A stretch of DNA of 64,000 nucleotides from Chloroflexi bacterium 54-19 (GCA_001898225.1 MKTJ01000058.1:413364-477363); one strand, 5' to 3'; shown: positions 37,845-44,782, numbered from the stretch's first letter. The notes: generated by a model from the letters alone, not told the origin. Numbers and translations: made by a program.

Positions 37845-39014
37845 TTAACTGATTACCTGCAATCCTCGCGGGTATAGGTTAAGAGGTTGAGCGCCATCGT
37901 CGGTTACGACGTAGACATCCTCGATTCTGGCCCCAAATTTTCCAGGAATAAAGATACTTGGTTCAATAGTGAAGGTCATGCCACTTTCGAGGACCGTATC
38001 GTCCCCGTCGCTCAAGTAGCACGGTTCGTGAACATCCAGGCCAATCCCATGGCCCAAACGGTGGAAGAAATGTTCGCTGTAACCGGCTTCTTCGATAGGT
38101 TTTCGCGCTACCAGGTTAGCCTGTTCGCCGGTAATTTTCCCGGCTTTCATGGCGGCCCGAGCCGCCTCCGCCGCTTCGATAACCAGGTCGTATACTTTCA
38201 AAAATTCGGCGGGCGGCTCCCCAATATAAACCGTCCGACCGTAGTCGTTGCAATAGCCGTCAAAGGTGCTGCCGTAGTCAAAGCTGAGCGACATCCCGTT
38301 GACCAGGTTCTTGGACCCCTCGGCGTTGTGCGAACCGGACCAGGGGTCTTCACCCGGCCCGATACCGGGCGCCATCGGGATAAGGGTAGTCGGGAAGGAC
38401 GGACCCTCCGAGCCGAGTTCGGCCATCTTCCGGTCGAGTTCCGAGGTGATTTCCAGGTAGGAAATACCGGGCCGCAGAATCGAAACGATATATTCGTGGG
38501 TCTGGTCCACAATCCGGGCCGCATTCCGCATCAGTTCAATTTCGTCGGGGGTCTTAACGCGCCGTAACGCTGTCAGGAGCGGCCCCGCCGAGATAAAATC
38601 GGCGTCGGGCAAAAGCTCTTGCAGCCGCATGACCGCCTGGCCCCAGGTCCGGTCCTCGATAGCTATCCGCTTGACGTGGCCGAATTTTTGCACAATCTTG
38701 CGAATATGCTGGTCGGGGTCGGCAGTGTCCTGTAAGACCGCCAGTTCGAGGGTGGAAGGGAAGGTGCTGAAAAGGGTCGCCATCCGAGGCAGCGACAGAA
38801 TCGGACCCTTGTCCAGGCCGATAAAAGCGCCATGGACCCAGCCGCCGTTGTAATTGGTATTACCGAAGGTGGGGTGACCGCGTTTGAGGCCGGTTAAATA
38901 CTGCAACCCGGCGGAAGGCGGTAGGAAAAGCAAGTCTATCTCGCGCTCGGCCATTATTTCACGGACGCGACGTAAACGAAAGGCATAGTCAAAAGCTGTA
39001 GAAGCGAGGGCCAT
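37845..39014 (-). CDS. Xaa-Pro dipeptidase/aminopeptidase (M24 family)
   Basis: 389 aa. Creatinase-type N-domain (about 15-145) and M24 pita-bread domain (about 155-380) with metal ligands in SFDYGSTFDGYCNDYGR (two Asp), HRLGHGIGLDVHEP (His), TFTIEPSIF (Glu) and ARIEDVYVV (Glu). It removes residues next to proline from peptides, in the cytoplasm. It heads the peptide cluster 39014-32071, 185 bp before the binding-protein gene, which may have its own promoter. Confidence 0.93.
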   Translation of the reverse strand: MALASTAFDYAFRLRRVREIMAEREIDLLFLPPSAGLQYLTGLKRGHPTFGNTNYNGGWVHGAFIGLDKGPILSLPRMATLFSTFPSTLELAVLQDTADPDQHIRKIVQKFGHVKRIAIEDRTWGQAVMRLQELLPDADFISAGPLLTALRRVKTPDEIELMRNAARIVDQTHEYIVSILRPGISYLEITSELDRKMAELGSEGPSFPTTLIPMAPGIGPGEDPWSGSHNAEGSKNLVNGMSLSFDYGSTFDGYCNDYGRTVYIGEPPAEFLKVYDLVIEAAEAARAAMKAGKITGEQANLVARKPIEEAGYSEHFFHRLGHGIGLDVHEPCYLSDGDDTVLESGMTFTIEPSIFIPGKFGARIEDVYVVTDDGAQPLNLYPRGLQVIS

Positions 39015-39193
39015 TTTTGTTATATTCTCCAGTCATTTATCCGAGCAGCACATTCCTCAACAATGGGGATACCGCTATTATATGTCAGTTGTGGTCACTT
39101 CGCAAACCTGAATGCTATAATGTTCTAACTGAGGTGTAGTTACATTAAAAGCCTTTTGTAAAAAATCACAAGTTACCCGATAGGAGCATCGCA

Positions 39194-40132
39194 ATGGCGC
39201 AAACAATAACTAACCCCTTAATCCAATCGGTCCCCTTTTCACCCGACCCCTATATTATCAGGGAAGGCGGTTTTTATTATTTCTGTCTGAGCCGGGGTGG
39301 CACCGGTCTGTGGGTCTGGCGCTCCCCGACCCTGGCCGGGCTCGATACCACACCGGATAAAAAGTTGGTCTGGCAGCCGCCCGCGACCGGACCCCTGTCG
39401 AAAGAAGTCTGGGCCCCCGAACTCCATTTTATCGATGGGAAATGGTATATCGTGACTTGCGCCGATGATGGCAATAACGATAACCACCGGGTTTATGTGC
39501 TTGAGGCCGAAACGGATGACCCACTTGGTAGCTATAAAGCGCCGGTCAAAATCCAGTGGCAGGACGACGATTTCTGGGGGATTGACGCGACCATTTTCCG
39601 CAACGACCACGACGGCCAGCTCTATATGGTCTGGTCGGGCTGGCCGGGTAAGGTCAACGGGGTCCAGAACCTGTATATCGCCCCGATGTCCTCGCCGCTG
39701 GCTTTGAGCGGGCCGCGCGTCCTGATTTCCGAGCCGGACCAGCCCTGGGAAGCCTGGCTTGAGGAAGGACCGAGCGTCATCCAGCGCGACGGCAAAATCT
39801 GCCTGGTCTATTCCGCCAACGAAAGCTGGGACCAGAAATATTGTCTCGGTCTGCTCTATATTGACGCCACGGCCAACCTGCTCGACCGGGCCAACTGGAC
39901 TAAAAAGCCGCAGCCTATCCTGGTGGCCGACCCGGAAGTGAGCGTCTACGGCCCTGGTCACAACTCGTTCTTCAAAGGGCCGGATGGCTCCGATTGGATT
40001 GCCTATCATGCCAAGGGCGCGCCCGAAAGTGGGTGGGGCGACCGCCGGGCCTGGGTCCAGCCGCTCGACTGGGACGAAGATGGTTTGCCCTATGTTGCCA
40101 AACCTGCCCCAACGGTAGAGGTTTCCGAGTAA
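39194..40132 (+). CDS. Glycoside hydrolase family 43-like protein
   Basis: 312 aa. Five-bladed propeller typical of GH43: FSPDPYIIREGGFYYFCLS supplies the catalytic-base Asp, DFWGIDATIFRNDHDGQLY the pKa-modulating Asp, and WLEEGPSVIQRDG the general-acid Glu. Substrates of this family are arabinans and xylans. No signal peptide is visible, so it would act on imported oligosaccharides. AGGAGC precedes the ATG. It could work with the xylulokinase at 53364, though that gene is distant. Confidence 0.88.
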   Translation: MAQTITNPLIQSVPFSPDPYIIREGGFYYFCLSRGGTGLWVWRSPTLAGLDTTPDKKLVWQPPATGPLSKEVWAPELHFIDGKWYIVTCADDGNNDNHRVYVLEAETDDPLGSYKAPVKIQWQDDDFWGIDATIFRNDHDGQLYMVWSGWPGKVNGVQNLYIAPMSSPLALSGPRVLISEPDQPWEAWLEEGPSVIQRDGKICLVYSANESWDQKYCLGLLYIDATANLLDRANWTKKPQPILVADPEVSVYGPGHNSFFKGPDGSDWIAYHAKGAPESGWGDRRAWVQPLDWDEDGLPYVAKPAPTVEVSE

Positions 40133-40147
40133 GTAATAAAACAAAAT

Positions 40148-40185
40148 AAAAGACCACCGGAAGGAAGGATTCCAGGTGGTCTTTT
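40148..40185. terminator. Bidirectional terminator between GH43 and HNH genes
   Basis: AAAAGACCACC and GGTGGTCTTTT form an 11-bp stem around a 16-nt loop, with A and T runs on both outer sides. Confidence 0.85.
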
Positions 40186-40226
40186 GGGCTAAACTTTGGT
40201 TGTTATTCGGTGTAGAGGTCAGGCCC

Positions 40227-40772
40227 CTAGGCTGCCGCCGGGGTTGTCTGAAGGATATAGCGCTGCCAGACGGCGTTGTCGCGGGCCTGACCCAGTAGCA
40301 CGATAGACGAGAAAGCGGGCCGAGTCGGCGTATTGCGCGGCCACATGTGGGCTTCAGCCGAAAGCTTGTTACCTTTCTTCCGGTTGCAGGGTCCGCAAGC
40401 CGCCACGATATTGGTCCATTCGGTGCGGCCCCCGCGCGAGCGCGGCACCACGTGGTCGAGTGTCAGGTTGCGGTCGGTATTCCCGCAATACTGGCAGGTG
40501 TGGTTATCACGGGCCAGCAAGCTCCGGCGAGTTAACGGGATATGGGCGCGGTAAGGCAGACGGACGTAACTTACCAGCCGGATGACTGAGGGAAAAGGCA
40601 GCGAAGTCTTTTCGGCCCGGACGGTTGGGCGTGCATCCAATCCCCCGGCCTGCTCGATGATTTCGGCTTTATTCTTGAGGACCAGTACGATAGCACGGTT
40701 AAGAGAAACAAAGCAAAGCGGTTCAAAGGTTGCGTTTAGTAATAGTACTCGGCTGTTGCGCTGAACACTCAT
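40227..40772 (-). CDS. HNH endonuclease domain protein
   Basis: 181 aa. The HNH core has two zinc-binding CxxC pairs (CQYCG and CGPCN) around LTLDHVVPRSRGGRTEWTNI, giving the catalytic His-Asn-His. The N-terminal part (VLLLNATFEPLCFVSLNRAI) matches the widespread small HNH proteins of bacteria whose role is unclear. I start at the ATG at 40772; a longer frame would run into tRNA-Lys. It is last in a co-directional block behind the tRNAs and the VWA protein gene. Confidence 0.85.
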   Translation of the reverse strand: MSVQRNSRVLLLNATFEPLCFVSLNRAIVLVLKNKAEIIEQAGGLDARPTVRAEKTSLPFPSVIRLVSYVRLPYRAHIPLTRRSLLARDNHTCQYCGNTDRNLTLDHVVPRSRGGRTEWTNIVAACGPCNRKKGNKLSAEAHMWPRNTPTRPAFSSIVLLGQARDNAVWQRYILQTTPAAA

Positions 40773-40812
40773 GGCATTTATCTGCGGACCACCTTTCTCA
40801 AAGATTTTTAGA

Positions 40813-40885
40813 TGTGAGCGGTGCGGAATCGAACCCACCTAGCCCGGCTTAAAAGGCCGGTACCTCACCAGTCGGCCACGCTCAC
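40813..40885 (-). tRNA. tRNA-Lys(TTT)
   Basis: Complete cloverleaf: acceptor GTGAGCG/CGCTCAC, anticodon arm CCGGC-CTTTTAA-GCCGG, T-loop TTCGATT. Discriminator A; CCA not encoded. Confidence 0.93.
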
Positions 40886-40889
40886 GTGT

Positions 40890-40946
40890 TAAAAGTAGCC
40901 AGAGGTCAGTAGTCAGTAAGAACTCTGGCTATTGACTACTGATTTC
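40890..40946. repeat. Degenerate GTCAGTAGTCAG inverted repeat between two tRNAs
   Basis: GTAGCCAGAGGTCAGTAGTC and CTCTGGCTATTGACTACTGA form an imperfect inverted pair. The sequence is related to the 21-bp arms in the gap 10131-10505. Confidence 0.6.
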
Positions 40947-40951
40947 CAAGG

Positions 40952-41023
40952 CTGGGACGGTTGGATTTGAACCAACATCACCCTGTTTAACAGACAGGTA
41001 CCTTACCAGTCGGCCACATCCCA
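40952..41023 (-). tRNA. tRNA-Asn(GTT)
   Basis: Acceptor TGGGATG/CGTCCCA, anticodon arm CCTGT-CTGTTAA-ACAGG, T-arm with TTCAAAT. Discriminator G. CCA not encoded. Confidence 0.93.
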
Positions 41024-41100
41024 ATGTTAAAAAAGTATTTAGTTTTTAGTTTTCGGAACCGTGAGGCAAGCTTTTGGCCTGTTTCACGGTTCCTTAAGGT

Positions 41101-42561
41101 CTAGGCCAGCTTTACCTGGCTGTAGCGCTCCGCGTTCAGCACTTCCAGCATCACGCCATAAGGGCTTGGGATTTCTCCCGCCAGTACCGGCTTGAGGATG
41201 GATGGGCTAAAGCCGCTGATAAGCGCGGTGTGCGGCTCGGTCTTGATAACCGGGTAGTTACCGGCCTTGCTGCGGGCAGCCAGGTTCCAGAAAACTACCT
41301 TTGGCATCGCGTACCCGGCCTGCTTGTAGTCGGCCTGGATTTCTTCGAATGGGGTCTTGCCTCCACTCGCCGCGTCAAATTCCATATCCGACATCACCAG
41401 CACAATCTCCGGCATTTCTTCTGCCGGGATATTGTAGGTGGTAGCCTGGCGCAAAATCAGCTTGAAGACCTTGTTCAGGTCGGTGTTCATACCCCAGTCG
41501 GCCTTGCTCAACATCGCGACCTTTTCCCGGATGTTCGCACCTTCCAGCTTAACCAGTTCTGGCTTACCCGAAAAGGTTACGAAGTGGTCCTTGAAAGGTC
41601 CAACGTTGCGTTCGGCCACGTAGATACCGAGCGATACGCTAACTTCGATTGGGCGGGGCGAAAGGGCCAGGTACATCGAACCCGATACGTCCACCACCGG
41701 CAAGATGCGGCGACCCTGACCACCTGCCCCGGCCAGGAAGTCCGGCAAAGCCTTCCACTGGGCGTCCAGCAGCTTGATTTCGTCGGCGCTGTTCTTGTCT
41801 TGCAACGCCGCCTTAACCACGTCGTGCGGGAAGATGGCCTTCGCGTTAATCTTCGCGCCGCTGTCCGGGCGGGTTGCAATATCCAGGATGTATTCCTTGT
41901 AGCGGGCTTCATCGTGCTTCAAGAAGGCCTTGCGGTACTTCTTAGCGGCAATCGAAGGCATGTGGCTGTAATTCACTTCCTCCCACTTGTTCGCGCTCAT
42001 CTGCTGCTCGACCGTCTTCGACAAATCTACCAGCAAGCGGCGGAAAGCCTTTGGCTCCTTCAGGCCGAGGGCCTTGCGAATCTTTACCGCCTCCGTGCCC
42101 TGGCGTGGTAACCACTTACCGGCGAGACCGTTCTTTGCTTCCAGGCCGTCCCGGATAGCGGCCAGGGCCGTATCTTCCAGGGGAGTACCGAACAGGCTTA
42201 AGAGGTCGTCCCAGCGTCCGTATTCCGGTACCAGCTTGACAACCGGGGCCAACTTTTCGGCGTGTTCCTGGGCCAGGCCTTTCAGGGCGATACGGAAGAA
42301 GCGGCGCTCTCCGGCTCCCTGCAAGACATCGCGGGCCCAGAACAACAATTTTGCGGTCAGTTCAGGGTTGGCAGCCCATGCCAACTTTACCTGGTCGAGA
42401 ATCTGGTCCTCGGTGCGGCTGCGGGTAGCCCCGGCCACAAAAAACAGATCGGTTACGGCGTCGCTGGTTGTCTTGTTGGTAAAAGCGCCGTTTTCGGTGA
42501 ACCCGATGGGGTTCTTCTGCATTACAGTGATTAACTTCGATACCTTGTTCTTCAAGCTCAT
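41101..42561 (-). CDS. DUF2828/TROVE-like protein with VWA domain (Ro60-related architecture)
   Basis: 486 aa. The N-terminal two-thirds are helical, TROVE/DUF2828-like: LAWAANPELTAKLLFWARDV, VPEYGRWDDLLSLFG, and the DUF2828-typical MSANKWEEVNYSHMPSIAAK with YRKAFLKHDEARYKEYI. The C-terminal VWA domain starts near residue 287 with a MIDAS DVSGS (291-295). Ro60-type proteins are rings that bind misfolded RNAs and Y RNAs and help RNA decay or repair. The ATG at 42561 is chosen for GAGGTG upstream. It lies within a co-directional tRNA array: about 24 tRNA-like units upstream and two downstream, so an RNA (tRNA) substrate is likely, by inference. Confidence 0.8.
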   Translation of the reverse strand: MSLKNKVSKLITVMQKNPIGFTENGAFTNKTTSDAVTDLFFVAGATRSRTEDQILDQVKLAWAANPELTAKLLFWARDVLQGAGERRFFRIALKGLAQEHAEKLAPVVKLVPEYGRWDDLLSLFGTPLEDTALAAIRDGLEAKNGLAGKWLPRQGTEAVKIRKALGLKEPKAFRRLLVDLSKTVEQQMSANKWEEVNYSHMPSIAAKKYRKAFLKHDEARYKEYILDIATRPDSGAKINAKAIFPHDVVKAALQDKNSADEIKLLDAQWKALPDFLAGAGGQGRRILPVVDVSGSMYLALSPRPIEVSVSLGIYVAERNVGPFKDHFVTFSGKPELVKLEGANIREKVAMLSKADWGMNTDLNKVFKLILRQATTYNIPAEEMPEIVLVMSDMEFDAASGGKTPFEEIQADYKQAGYAMPKVVFWNLAARSKAGNYPVIKTEPHTALISGFSPSILKPVLAGEIPSPYGVMLEVLNAERYSQVKLA

Positions 42562-42739
42562 TCTTTCACACCTCGTTTTTCCAACCGGATAGGGTGCCAC
42601 TATTCGCACACCGGTTGTGTATCACAGGTTCCTTTTTAATCACCCCCTGACGATTCATCAATCGCCACGAGGCGAATCACTTAACAGGTGAGTTTTTGTT
42701 TGCTGTAAGGAACCTTTAGTTACAATTTCTGTTTGACAC

Positions 42740-42790
42740 AGACTCCGTCTGCCCGTCGAAGGTTGCCAGTTTATTTGCTGGGTGGAGTCT
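42740..42790 (-). ncRNA. Candidate stem-loop RNA element A, upstream of the VWA gene
   Basis: AGACTCC/GGAGTCT (42740-42746 and 42784-42790) close a 51-nt hairpin with an inner CCAG/CTGG stem (42766-42769, 42778-42781). It lies in the non-coding part of the leader region between the tRNA array and the DUF2828-like gene. Orientation is assumed from the neighbours. It may be part of one longer RNA with elements B to D. Confidence 0.35.
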
Positions 42791-42817
42791 TTAGCCGTTT
42801 GGCTCGTTTTGAAGCAC

Positions 42818-42876
42818 AGAATCCCATCTTGTTTTCGATTTCAGCGAAAATTTTGGGGTTTGGCTGTTGGGATTCT
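42818..42876 (-). ncRNA. Candidate stem-loop RNA element B (9-bp outer stem)
   Basis: AGAATCCCA (42818-42826) and TGGGATTCT (42868-42876) form a perfect 9-bp outer stem. A second helix TTTTCG/CGAAAA (42832-42837, 42845-42850) lies inside, with asymmetric internal loops. Two helices separated by an internal loop recall the layout of Y RNAs, but I see no proven Ro-binding motif. Confidence 0.4.
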
Positions 42877-42944
42877 TCTCGCCTCGCGCCGGGCCGGTTT
42901 TTTGTTTGGTTTTGCAGACCGGTAGGCCTTGCAGCCCTTGCCAT

Positions 42945-43044
42945 ATGCGTCCGTTTCGGACACTTAGGATTCGAACCTATAGCGTGCTGTAACCGGGCTT
43001 TGGAAACCATTTCGCAGGGTTCGAACCTGCTTCCTTCGACGCAT
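42945..43044 (-). ncRNA. tRNA-like element with two T-arm hairpins (Y-RNA-like candidate)
   Basis: The ends ATGCGTC/GACGCAT pair (7 bp, acceptor-like) and enclose 86 nt. Inside are two perfect T-arm-like hairpins with a TTCGAA loop core: GCAGG-TTCGAAC-CCTGC (43014-43030) and TAGG-TTCGAAT-CCTA (42965-42979), and a possible anticodon-like loop TTCCAAA. Neither T-arm is followed by a normal acceptor strand, so this is not an ordinary tRNA; tRNA-Trp is encoded elsewhere in the array. GTCCGAAAC near the 3' end resembles the GGUCCGAAG stretch of Y RNAs. It could also be two fused, decayed tRNAs. Confidence 0.5.
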
Positions 43045-43077
43045 CTTTTTGTTTCGGCCAGGTTGGTTTTTTTATGG

Positions 43078-43117
43078 CCCGGTGGTTGGACCGGATTGCT
43101 CCGGCAACCGTTCCGGG
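43078..43117 (-). ncRNA. Long GNRA-capped stem-loop (element D)
   Basis: On the minus strand: CCCGG, GGTTG, CCGGA, tetraloop GCAA, then TCCGG, CAACC, CCGGG. The 15 base pairs are interrupted only by two small bulges. The GCAA tetraloop appears only on the minus strand, supporting transcription in the direction of the tRNAs. It is located between the last tRNA (Arg-TCT) and the tRNA-like element. Confidence 0.5.
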
Positions 43118-43269
43118 TTAAACCCATGATTGTTTGCTGGAACCAACCTTTAGCGAAACGCTTGAACTTTTACAGACCGGAAGTTGTGGTATTGCCCCTA
43201 ACGACCTGGCGGGCCGTTATTCGGACGACCGGGAGGTTTTACGCTGGAACCGGCCTTCAAAAAGCTCAA

Positions 43270-43341
43270 AGGGTCTGGCGGGATTCGAACCCACGCCCCT
43301 AGTTTAGAAGACTACTGCTCTTTCCTCTGAGCTACAGACCC
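43270..43341 (-). tRNA. tRNA-Arg(TCT)
   Basis: Acceptor GGGTCTG/CAGACCC, D-arm GCTC/GAGC, anticodon loop CTTCTAA, T-arm GTGGG-TTCGAAT-CCCGC. The base at the discriminator position is T, which is unusual. No CCA encoded. Confidence 0.88.
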
Positions 43342-43381
43342 AAATTGGATTAGAAATAAATTCAATTGTTAAGGAGCGAGG

Positions 43382-43467
43382 CGGACCGGGAGGGATTCGA
43401 ACCCCCGGTGGCCTTTCGGCCACACCTGTTTAGCACACAGGCACATTAACCGCTCTGACACCGGCCC
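43382..43467 (-). tRNA. tRNA-Ser(GCT)
   Basis: 86 nt with a long variable arm (GTGGCCGAAAGGCCAC). Anticodon arm CCTGT-GTGCTAA-ACAGG; discriminator G as expected for Ser. Confidence 0.93.
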
Positions 43468-43473
43468 GTTTTA

Positions 43474-43558
43474 TGGAGGGCGACAAGGGACTCGAACCCT
43501 CAACCCCGTAAGGGTGGCTATTTTCGAGATAGCTCGCTTTCCAATTCGCGTATCGCCC
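43474..43558 (-). tRNA. tRNA-Ser(CGA)
   Basis: Long variable arm; anticodon arm GCTAT-CTCGAAA-ATAGC. Acceptor GGGCGAT/GTCGCCC, then TCCA, so CCA appears encoded although the discriminator T is odd for Ser. Confidence 0.88.
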
Positions 43559-43562
43559 ATTA

Positions 43563-43636
43563 TGGCAAGGTCGCAGGGATTTGAACCCTGACCGGCAGTT
43601 TTGGAGACTGGTATGCTACCGTTACACCACAACCTT
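43563..43636 (-). tRNA. tRNA-Trp(CCA)
   Basis: Acceptor AAGGTTG/CGACCTT, anticodon loop CTCCAAA, T-arm CAGGG-TTCAAAT-CCCTG. Discriminator G and encoded CCA. Confidence 0.93.
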
Positions 43637-43683
43637 ATTTTTTAGCCGAAGCCAAATCACCTTTGTTAGCATGTTTGGCTGAA

Positions 43684-43756
43684 CAGGTCTGGCAGGACTC
43701 GAACCCGCAACCCTCACGCTCGAAACGTGTCACGCTGTCCATTGCGCCACAGACCC
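43684..43756 (-). tRNA. tRNA-Arg(TCG)
   Basis: Acceptor GGGTCTG/CAGACCT, anticodon arm CACG-TTTCGAG-CGTG, T-loop TTCGAGT, discriminator G. No CCA encoded. Confidence 0.88.
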
Positions 43757-43771
43757 AAAAATTGCTAAGAA

Positions 43772-43851
43772 TGGACCTGGCGGGACTTGAACCCACAACC
43801 CCCTCCGTCCGTTTCCGGCACGGAGGATTCTTTCCTTTGAACTACAGGCCC
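43772..43851 (-). tRNA. Atypical tRNA, possibly Pro(CGG), aberrant anticodon arm
   Basis: 80 nt. Acceptor GGGCCTG/CAGGTCC and T-arm TTCAAGT look normal and nearly match the Arg tRNAs of the array. The anticodon region is a long nested helix: TCCGT-GCCGGAA-ACGGA gives loop anticodon CGG but with C at position 33 and extra bases on both sides. Alternative readings (Arg-CCG) do not form a stem. It may be non-functional in translation. Confidence 0.55.
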
Positions 43852-43877
43852 AAAACCCAGGTTTGTTTTGTAAAAGA

Positions 43878-43950
43878 TGTGCGCCACAGGGCTCGAACCT
43901 GTAACCCAGTGATTAAGAGTCACTTGCGCTCCCAATTGCGCCAGGCGCAC
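43878..43950 (-). tRNA. tRNA-Lys(CTT)
   Basis: Acceptor GTGCGCC/GGCGCAC, anticodon arm AGTGA-CTCTTAA-TCACT, T-arm ACAGG-TTCGAGC-CCTGT. Discriminator A. Confidence 0.93.
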
Positions 43951-43967
43951 CCGTAAAACTATGAAGA

Positions 43968-44044
43968 TGGAGGGCGCAGCCGGATTCGAACCGGCGACCT
44001 GATGGTTCGCACTCATCTGCTCTGCTCCGCTGAGCTACACGCCC
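43968..44044 (-). tRNA. tRNA-Arg(GCG), unusual anticodon
   Basis: Acceptor GGGCGTG/TGCGCCC, D-arm GCTC/GAGC, anticodon loop GTGCGAA with one mismatch in the stem, T-arm GCCGG-TTCGAAT-CCGGC, then TCCA. Bacteria normally read CGN Arg codons with an ACG (inosine) tRNA; a GCG anticodon is rare. Confidence 0.75.
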
Positions 44045-44053
44045 TCGTAATTT

Positions 44054-44121
44054 TTCCCATCGGAATTGGACCCACCTCACCCGGTTTCGGGCCAGGGTGT
44101 TGCCCCGCTCTCAACTCGGAA
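44054..44121 (-). pseudogene. Degenerate tRNA-like unit
   Basis: 68 nt directly abutting tRNA-Ile(GAT). A D-arm (GTTG/CAAC) and an anticodon-like arm (CCTGG-CCCGAAA-CCGGG) are good, but the T-arm (TGGG-TCCAATT-CCGA) has a mismatch and the ends (TTCCGA/TGGGAA) pair only in part, with no room for positions 8-9. The loop would read CGA with C at 33. Probably a decayed tRNA. Confidence 0.55.
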
Positions 44122-44192
44122 TCGGCCCCGTTGGAATCGAACCAACCTCGCCAGCGTATCAGACTGGCGCACTCCCACTATGCTAGAGGCCG
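44122..44192 (-). tRNA. tRNA-Ile(GAT)
   Basis: Acceptor CGGCCTC/GGGGCCG, anticodon arm CCAGT-CTGATAC-GCTGG, T-arm GTTGG-TTCGATT-CCAAC, discriminator A. Confidence 0.88.
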
Positions 44193-44218
44193 GGCAGGGA
44201 GAAAATTCTGCCCCCGCA

Positions 44219-44290
44219 TCGGCCTCGCTGGAGTCGAACCAACATCGCCAGCTTATAAGGCTGGGGCACTAACCGTTGTGCTAGAGGCCG
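44219..44290 (-). tRNA. tRNA-Ile(TAT), rare anticodon
   Basis: Acceptor CGGCCTC/GAGGCCG almost identical to the Ile(GAT) unit beside it; anticodon arm CCAGC-CTTATAA-GCTGG. Bacteria usually read AUA with a lysidine-modified CAT tRNA, so a TAT anticodon is noteworthy. Confidence 0.85.
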
Positions 44291-44305
44291 ATAAGTTGAA
44301 ACAAG

Positions 44306-44377
44306 TGCGGTAAGCCGGAATCGAACCGGCGGAGTCCTCGCTGGCGACAAGGTGCCGTACCACTGGGCCACTACCGC
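44306..44377 (-). tRNA. tRNA-Gly(GCC) with C33
   Basis: Acceptor GCGGTAG/TTACCGC, anticodon arm CCTTG-TCGCCAG-CGAGG, T-arm GCCGG-TTCGATT-CCGGC. The base before the anticodon is C, not the nearly invariant U33. Confidence 0.8.
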
Positions 44378-44382
44378 GTAGA

Positions 44383-44458
44383 TGGTGTCGAAGGCTGGCG
44401 TCGAACCGGCATCCTTCCGGGCTTCAACCGGACGCTCTCCCACCTGAGCTTCTTCGAC
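44383..44458 (-). tRNA. tRNA-Phe(GAA)
   Basis: Acceptor GTCGAAG/CTTCGAC, anticodon arm TCCGG-TTGAAGC-CCGGA, T-arm GCCGG-TTCGACG-CCAGC. Discriminator A with CCA encoded. Confidence 0.9.
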
Positions 44459-44463
44459 AAAAG

Positions 44464-44535
44464 GGTATCCCACGAGAATTGAACTCGTCTCTCCAGGGTC
44501 ACAACCTGGTGTTTTGCCACTAAACTATGGACACC
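44464..44535 (-). tRNA. tRNA-His(GTG)
   Basis: Anticodon arm CCAGG-TTGTGAC-CCTGG. An extra 5' G pairs with C73, the His identity feature. T-arm ACGAG-TTCAATT-CTCGT. CCA not encoded. Confidence 0.9.
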
Positions 44536-44542
44536 ATCTTAA

Positions 44543-44614
44543 TCAAGGCGAGAGGACTCGAACCCCTGCTACCCGGTCCCAGGCCGGGGGCGCTGGCCGC
44601 TACGCGACGCCCTG
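44543..44614 (-). tRNA. tRNA-Pro(TGG) with C33
   Basis: Acceptor CAGGGCG/CGCCTTG, anticodon arm CCCGG-CCTGGGA-CCGGG, T-loop TTCGAGT, discriminator A. C replaces U33. Confidence 0.82.
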
Positions 44615-44624
44615 TCTTGAAAAA

Positions 44625-44696
44625 TTCGGGTACAAGGATTCGAACCTCAATCTCCGCGTTCAAAGCGCATTATCACTACCGTTAGAAGATACCCGA
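44625..44696 (-). tRNA. tRNA-Gln(TTG)
   Basis: Acceptor TCGGGTA/TACCCGA (U1-A72 as in Gln), anticodon loop CTTTGAA in a weak stem, T-loop TTCGAAT, discriminator A. Confidence 0.82.
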
Positions 44697-44707
44697 GTAT
44701 TTGATTT

Positions 44708-44782
44708 TGGTTCAGGCCCCTGGATTTGAACCAGGATTTCAGATTTCAGAGACCAGCGTCCTACCGGTTGAACGAAGCCTGA
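44708..44782 (-). tRNA. tRNA-Gln(CTG)
   Basis: Acceptor TCAGGCT/GGCCTGA, anticodon loop CTCTGAA, T-arm CCTGG-TTCAAAT-CCAGG, discriminator A with encoded CCA. Confidence 0.85.

Noticed and set aside
40227-40838. Longer start for the HNH gene at 40838
   Set aside because: The extension would overlap the tRNA-Lys gene; the internal ATG at 40772 gives the usual N-terminus of this family.
42945-43044. Call as an ordinary tRNA-Trp because of a TTCCAAA loop
   Set aside because: It has two T-arms, no D-arm in place and no matching acceptor next to either T-arm. A complete tRNA-Trp(CCA) is at 43563-43636.
42733-43302. A 189-codon open frame on the plus strand
   Set aside because: It is antisense to tRNA-Arg(TCT) and to the stem-loop region; its sequence contains antisense T-arm translations and no recognisable domain.
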